Shown in pieces: positions 14,335 through 17,726 of a stretch of 17,726 bases of DNA; position 1 is the first letter of the stretch; every line of letters starts with the position of its first letter. Position numbers and translations under genes: made by a program. The stretch lies in assembly GCA_038248745.1 (NCBI GenBank), contig JBBRXC010000023.1, positions 1 through 17,726 on the forward strand, written 5' to 3'. Below the pieces are notes generated by a model. That model worked only from the letters and a program-made list of their open reading frames with translations, was not told the DNA's origin and ran no database searches. The DNA comes from JAENWH01 sp038248745. Lineage in GTDB: Bacteria; Bacillota; Clostridia; Peptostreptococcales; Anaerovoracaceae.

Positions 14335-17300
14335 ATGTTTGAAAATTTATCAGAAAAACCTGTAGCAGAATTTCAGAAAGAACAAGCGAAACAATGGGAA
14401 GATGAAGAGCTTCTCTTAAAATGTGTGTCAACCAGAAAGGGAATGCCTTCCTTTGTATTTTATGAAGGCCCACCTACGGCAAACGGAAGACCTGGGATTC
14501 ATCACGTTATTGCACGAACACTTAAAGATTCAGTATGCCGTTACAAAACGATGCAAGGCTTTGAAGTCAAGAGAAAAGCCGGCTGGGATACACATGGTCT
14601 GCCAGTAGAGATTGAGGTTGAAAAACAACTTGGCATGTCGGGGAAACAGGATATAGAAAAATATGGCATGAAAGAATTTAATGCAAAGTGCAAAGAGTCT
14701 GTATTCACCTATGAAGGTATGTGGAGAGAGATGACGGAGAGAATGGGATACCTGATCGACCTTGACCACCCGTATATAACCCTAGAAAATAACTATATTG
14801 AATCATGTTGGTGGATTATCAAAGAGTTTTTTAAGGGCGGATTGATTTATGAAGGCCATAAAATACTCCCTTATTGTCCTCGTTGCGGTACTGGTCTGGC
14901 TTCTCATGAAGTAGCCCAGGGATATAAAGAAGTAAAAGTGAATACCATAACAGCAAAATTCAAACGAAAAGATAAGGATGAATATTTTTTGGCATGGACA
15001 ACAACGCCATGGACTTTGGCAGCGAATGTAGCACTGACGGTAGGGGTTAACATCGATTATGTAAAAGTGAAAATGCATGAAGGGTCAAGTGAAGCTGGGA
15101 AAATTTTTTACCTGGCAAAAGCCCTCGCAGATAAGGTGCTGGGAACGGAAACCTACGATGTATTAGAGGAAATGAAGGGCACTGCACTTGAATATCTTGA
15201 ATATGAACAGTTAATGCCGTTTATAAAAGTTGATAAAAAGGCGTTTTATGTAACCTGCGCAGATTATGTAACGATTGAGGATGGTACAGGAATTGTACAT
15301 ACAGCACCCGCATTTGGGGAGGACGATTATCAGACAGGAAAGAGATATAATCTTCCAGTGCCCAATCCGGTTGATGAACAGGGTAAGTATACGGAAACCC
15401 CTTGGGCCGGCAGATTCGTTATGGAAGAAGAACTTGAAGTTGATATCATAAAATATCTTGCGCAAGAGCAAAAAATATTTGCGAAAGAGAAGATGGTTCA
15501 TAATTATCCACATTGCTGGAGATGCGGAACCCCTTTAATATATTATGCAAAACCTAGCTGGTATATTGAAATGACTAAACTTAAAGATCAATTGGTTGCG
15601 AATAATAAGGCAGTAAACTGGTATCCTGACTTCATTGGAGAAAAACGTTTTGGTAATTGGCTTGAAAATGTTAATGACTGGGCTATTTCTAGAACAAGAT
15701 ACTGGGGGACCCCAATTCCTATATGGCGTTGTGAATGTGGTCATTTGGAATGTGTTGGCAGCATAGAAGAATTACTTGAAAAAGCACAGGAGAAGATTGA
15801 TGGAACCATTGAACTACATCGACCCTTTGTGGATGATGTCCATTTAACATGCCCAGATTGTGGAAAGACAATGGAGAGAATTTCAGAAGTAATGGACTGC
15901 TGGTTTGATAGTGGGGCCATGCCGTTTGCGCAGCATCATTATCCGTTTGAAAATAAAGAAATTTTCGATACTGAATTGTTTCCGGCAGACTTTATCTGCG
16001 AAGGCATTGACCAAACAAGAGGATGGTTCTATTCACTTCTTGCTATATCCACCTTTATTAAGGGAACGTCTCCTTATAAAAATGTTCTTGTCAACGACCT
16101 TATTTTAGATAAGGAAGGGAAAAAAATGAGCAAGACAAAGGGAAATACGGTAGATCCCTTTACTTTGTTTGATAAATATGGGGCGGATGCCACACGATGG
16201 TATCTGTTATATGTATCTCCTGCTTGGTCCCCAACCAAATTTGATGAAGATGGCTTGGTTGAAGTTGTTAGTAAGTTTTTTGGAACGCTTAAAAATGTTT
16301 ACAATTTCTTTGTATTGTATTCAAATCAGGACAATTTGGATGTGAAGAGCCTTCAGTCGGCGTATAAGAATCGTCCTGAGCTTGATCGATGGATCCTGTC
16401 AAAATACAACCAGCTGATTCAGGATGTCACAGAAGAAATGGAAAAATACGACCATATGAAATCAGTAAGAAAAATTCAGGAATTTGTCACCGAGGATTTG
16501 TCAAACTGGTACATCAGAAGGGCAAGAAGAAGATTCTGGGGAGAAGAATTATCGGAAGACAAAAAATCAGTTTATGCAACAACTTATGAAGTACTTGTTG
16601 GTGTAGCCAAACTTTCTGCACCATTTGCACCATTTATTTCGGATGAAATATTTACAAAGTTAACGGGTGAGGAGTCCGTTCACATTGCCTTCTATCCTAA
16701 AGCAGATGAAGAATTAATTGATAAAAATGTTGAATATAGAATGGACCTTGTCAGAGATTTAGTTGCGCTTGGAAGAGGCACCAGAGAGAAGGAAAAGCTT
16801 AAGGTCAGGCAACCGCTGTCAAAAGTCCTTGTTGATGGGAAATATGAAGAGGTAATAAACGATTTAACACCACTAATTATGGATGAACTTAACGTAAAAG
16901 AAGTGGTTTTTGAAAAACAACTTGATCAATATATGAATTTTACGCTTAAACCAAACTTTAAAGTCGCTGGGCCGATTTTCGGCAAAAAAATAAATGAGTT
17001 TGCCAAAGTATTAGCAGCGTCAAAAGCAGTAGCTATTGTTACTGAGCTGGAAGAAAAGGGCGAAACAACGATAATGGTTGGCGAAGAAGAATTTATTATT
17101 GATAAAAATATGGTTGAGATTAAAATCAGTGCAAAAGATGGTTTTACTGTGGCGATGGAAAATAATCTGTTTGCGATTTTAGATACGACCATAACAATAG
17201 ATTTAATTGAAGAAGGCCTTGCCAGAGAGCTGATCTCCAAAGTGCAACAACTAAGGAAACAGAAGGATTTTGAAATGATGGATAATATCAGAATAACCAT

Positions 17301-17454
17301 TCAATCGGATGAAGAGGTTAGATCCGCCATTGGAATCCATAGGGATTATGTCATGGCAGAAACACTTGCGCTTGAATTGAATCAGACAAGTGAAGAATTA
17401 GAAGAATTCGACCTGAACGGCCACAAGACAGGAATTAAAGTGGAAAAGGTTTAA
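14335..17454 (+). CDS. ileS: Isoleucyl-tRNA synthetase, type 2 (IleRS2-like) with GIHH signature
   Basis: A 1039-residue class I synthetase that charges tRNA-Ile, longer than the roughly 920-930 residues of the type 1 enzyme of most Firmicutes. The start follows AAAGGAGAAA seven bases upstream. The class I HIGH motif is replaced by GIHH (residues 54-57, in PPTANGRPGIHH). The KMSKS motif is KMSKT (597-601). The CP1 editing domain carries HTAPAFGEDDYQ from His 322, so proofreading of valine should be intact. Two zinc sites are suggested by C181/C184 with C394/C397, and by C466/C468 with C506/C509. The anticodon-binding and C-terminal regions follow to the end. Regulation is by the T-box leader. 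The size and the GxHH motif place it in the eukaryote-like IleRS2 group known for mupirocin resistance; resistance itself is inferred. Confidence 0.96.
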   Translation: MFENLSEKPVAEFQKEQAKQWEDEELLLKCVSTRKGMPSFVFYEGPPTANGRPGIHHVIARTLKDSVCRYKTMQGFEVKRKAGWDTHGLPVEIEVEKQLGMSGKQDIEKYGMKEFNAKCKESVFTYEGMWREMTERMGYLIDLDHPYITLENNYIESCWWIIKEFFKGGLIYEGHKILPYCPRCGTGLASHEVAQGYKEVKVNTITAKFKRKDKDEYFLAWTTTPWTLAANVALTVGVNIDYVKVKMHEGSSEAGKIFYLAKALADKVLGTETYDVLEEMKGTALEYLEYEQLMPFIKVDKKAFYVTCADYVTIEDGTGIVHTAPAFGEDDYQTGKRYNLPVPNPVDEQGKYTETPWAGRFVMEEELEVDIIKYLAQEQKIFAKEKMVHNYPHCWRCGTPLIYYAKPSWYIEMTKLKDQLVANNKAVNWYPDFIGEKRFGNWLENVNDWAISRTRYWGTPIPIWRCECGHLECVGSIEELLEKAQEKIDGTIELHRPFVDDVHLTCPDCGKTMERISEVMDCWFDSGAMPFAQHHYPFENKEIFDTELFPADFICEGIDQTRGWFYSLLAISTFIKGTSPYKNVLVNDLILDKEGKKMSKTKGNTVDPFTLFDKYGADATRWYLLYVSPAWSPTKFDEDGLVEVVSKFFGTLKNVYNFFVLYSNQDNLDVKSLQSAYKNRPELDRWILSKYNQLIQDVTEEMEKYDHMKSVRKIQEFVTEDLSNWYIRRARRRFWGEELSEDKKSVYATTYEVLVGVAKLSAPFAPFISDEIFTKLTGEESVHIAFYPKADEELIDKNVEYRMDLVRDLVALGRGTREKEKLKVRQPLSKVLVDGKYEEVINDLTPLIMDELNVKEVVFEKQLDQYMNFTLKPNFKVAGPIFGKKINEFAKVLAASKAVAIVTELEEKGETTIMVGEEEFIIDKNMVEIKISAKDGFTVAMENNLFAILDTTITIDLIEEGLARELISKVQQLRKQKDFEMMDNIRITIQSDEEVRSAIGIHRDYVMAETLALELNQTSEELEEFDLNGHKTGIKVEKV

Positions 17455-17470
17455 AACTAATCTTAATATT

Positions 17471-17503
17471 AGCATCCGACAAGCCCAATATAAGCATCCG
17501 ACA
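17471..17503 (+). repeat. Pair of 11-bp direct repeats
   Basis: AGCATCCGACA occurs at 17471-17481 and again at 17493-17503, 22 bases apart. The second copy lies inside the left arm of the inverted repeat that follows, so the pair looks like a partial duplication of that arm. Confidence 0.75.
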
Positions 17504-17541
17504 TTGGGCTTCAAGCCCAGTGTCGGGTGCTTATATTGGGC
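17483..17541. repeat. 29-bp inverted repeat with a one-base loop after ileS
   Basis: The left arm (17483-17511) and right arm (17513-17541) are complementary over 29 positions except for two that would be G-U pairs in plus-strand RNA. The arms begin and end with GCCCAATATAAGC and its complement. No T run follows the hairpin, so it does not look like a standard intrinsic terminator, although it starts only 29 bases after the ileS stop. The left arm could also fold on itself (AAGCCCAAT with ATTGGGCTT). Its GC-rich core stands out from the AT-rich surroundings. A dispersed palindromic repeat is the best guess. Confidence 0.85.
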
Positions 17542-17585
17542 GTGTCTTTGGCTTGGTACAGTGGTAATCGTTGGAATTCCAGTTG

Positions 17586-17647
17586 AATAACCCCAAAAGT
17601 GCCTGTGGATAAAAATATTTTTATCCACAGGCACTTTTGGGGTTATT
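17586..17647. repeat. 62-bp perfect palindrome, probable bidirectional terminator
   Basis: Both 31-base halves (17586-17616 and 17617-17647) are exact reverse complements with the axis between 17616 and 17617 and no spacer. RNA from either strand would form a very stable hairpin capped by the AT-rich centre. The plus strand continues with TT after the arm and then CAGG, so the U tract is short; the A/T-rich outer ends give a weak tail on both strands. It may terminate ileS, or a convergent gene beyond the window. The 44 bases between this and the first inverted repeat, and the 79 bases after it, show no gene and no further structure I can support. Confidence 0.85.
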
Positions 17648-17726
17648 TTCAGGCGGTATCGTATAAAAAATATCATCACCTGGGAAGGCGATAGTCACAA
17701 TATTTTTTTTATTACACCTTTTTAAA

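Noticed and set aside
16926..17300. 124-residue open frame on the minus strand inside ileS
   Set aside because: It lies wholly opposite a well-supported synthetase, has low-complexity Ser/Ile-rich content and no ribosome site; it is a coding shadow.
17471..17541. CRISPR-like repeat arrangement after ileS
   Set aside because: Only two short direct copies exist, one inside an inverted repeat, with no regular spacers and no cas genes.
17398..17679. 93-residue minus-strand open frame across the ileS end and both hairpins
   Set aside because: Its sequence comes from the inverted repeats and from ileS antisense. No recognisable domain is present.

Overview
The window is a compact, AT-rich, almost entirely plus-strand stretch of chromosome. 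Its content points to a Gram-positive Clostridia-type Firmicute. The evidence is consensus sigma-A promoters, strong Shine-Dalgarno sites, some TTG starts, a T-box leader on ileS, a split transketolase, and a CsaB pyruvyl transferase next to a TagA-type glycosyltransferase. A Eubacteriaceae-like host is a guess that cannot be fixed from the sequence. No insertion sequence, phage gene, CRISPR array, rRNA or tRNA was seen. This is housekeeping chromosome rather than an accessory island.

Layout. (1) 1-3597 is the end of a cell-surface polymer operon: csaB (5' end cut by the window), a WecG/TagA/CpsF glycosyltransferase, and the two halves of a split transketolase, closed by a terminator at about 3641-3686. 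(2) 3717-4599 is a separate promoter and a MinD/ParA-shaped protein whose P-loop has lost its lysines. (3) 4605-10288 is a cell-wall operon behind a near-perfect promoter: ftsE, ftsX, a secreted coiled-coil M23 peptidase, recJ, and a membrane-anchored PDZ/S41 peptidase. FtsEX, the peptidase and the S41 protease are the expected parts of a machine that switches on peptidoglycan hydrolysis from inside the cell; recJ sits between them. (4) 10305-10704 is a self-contained unit of promoter, TrpR/YerC-family regulator and terminator. (5) 10720-14036 holds a Sfp-type phosphopantetheinyl transferase, a MATE exporter, recX, and a NYN-nuclease/LOTUS-domain protein. (6) 14043-17454 is ileS behind a strong promoter and an isoleucine T-box leader (specifier AUU). 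(7) 17455-17726 is non-coding and carries a 59-nt inverted repeat and a 62-bp perfect palindrome.

Most notable observations. The IleRS carries GIHH in place of the class I HIGH signature, the altered motif known from highly mupirocin-resistant type 2 IleRS enzymes. A nucleotide-binding-dead MinD-like protein sits beside ftsEX. The two large hairpins after ileS may be a dispersed repeat. I found no convincing previously undescribed multi-gene system; the candidates below are single-gene or small-element observations.
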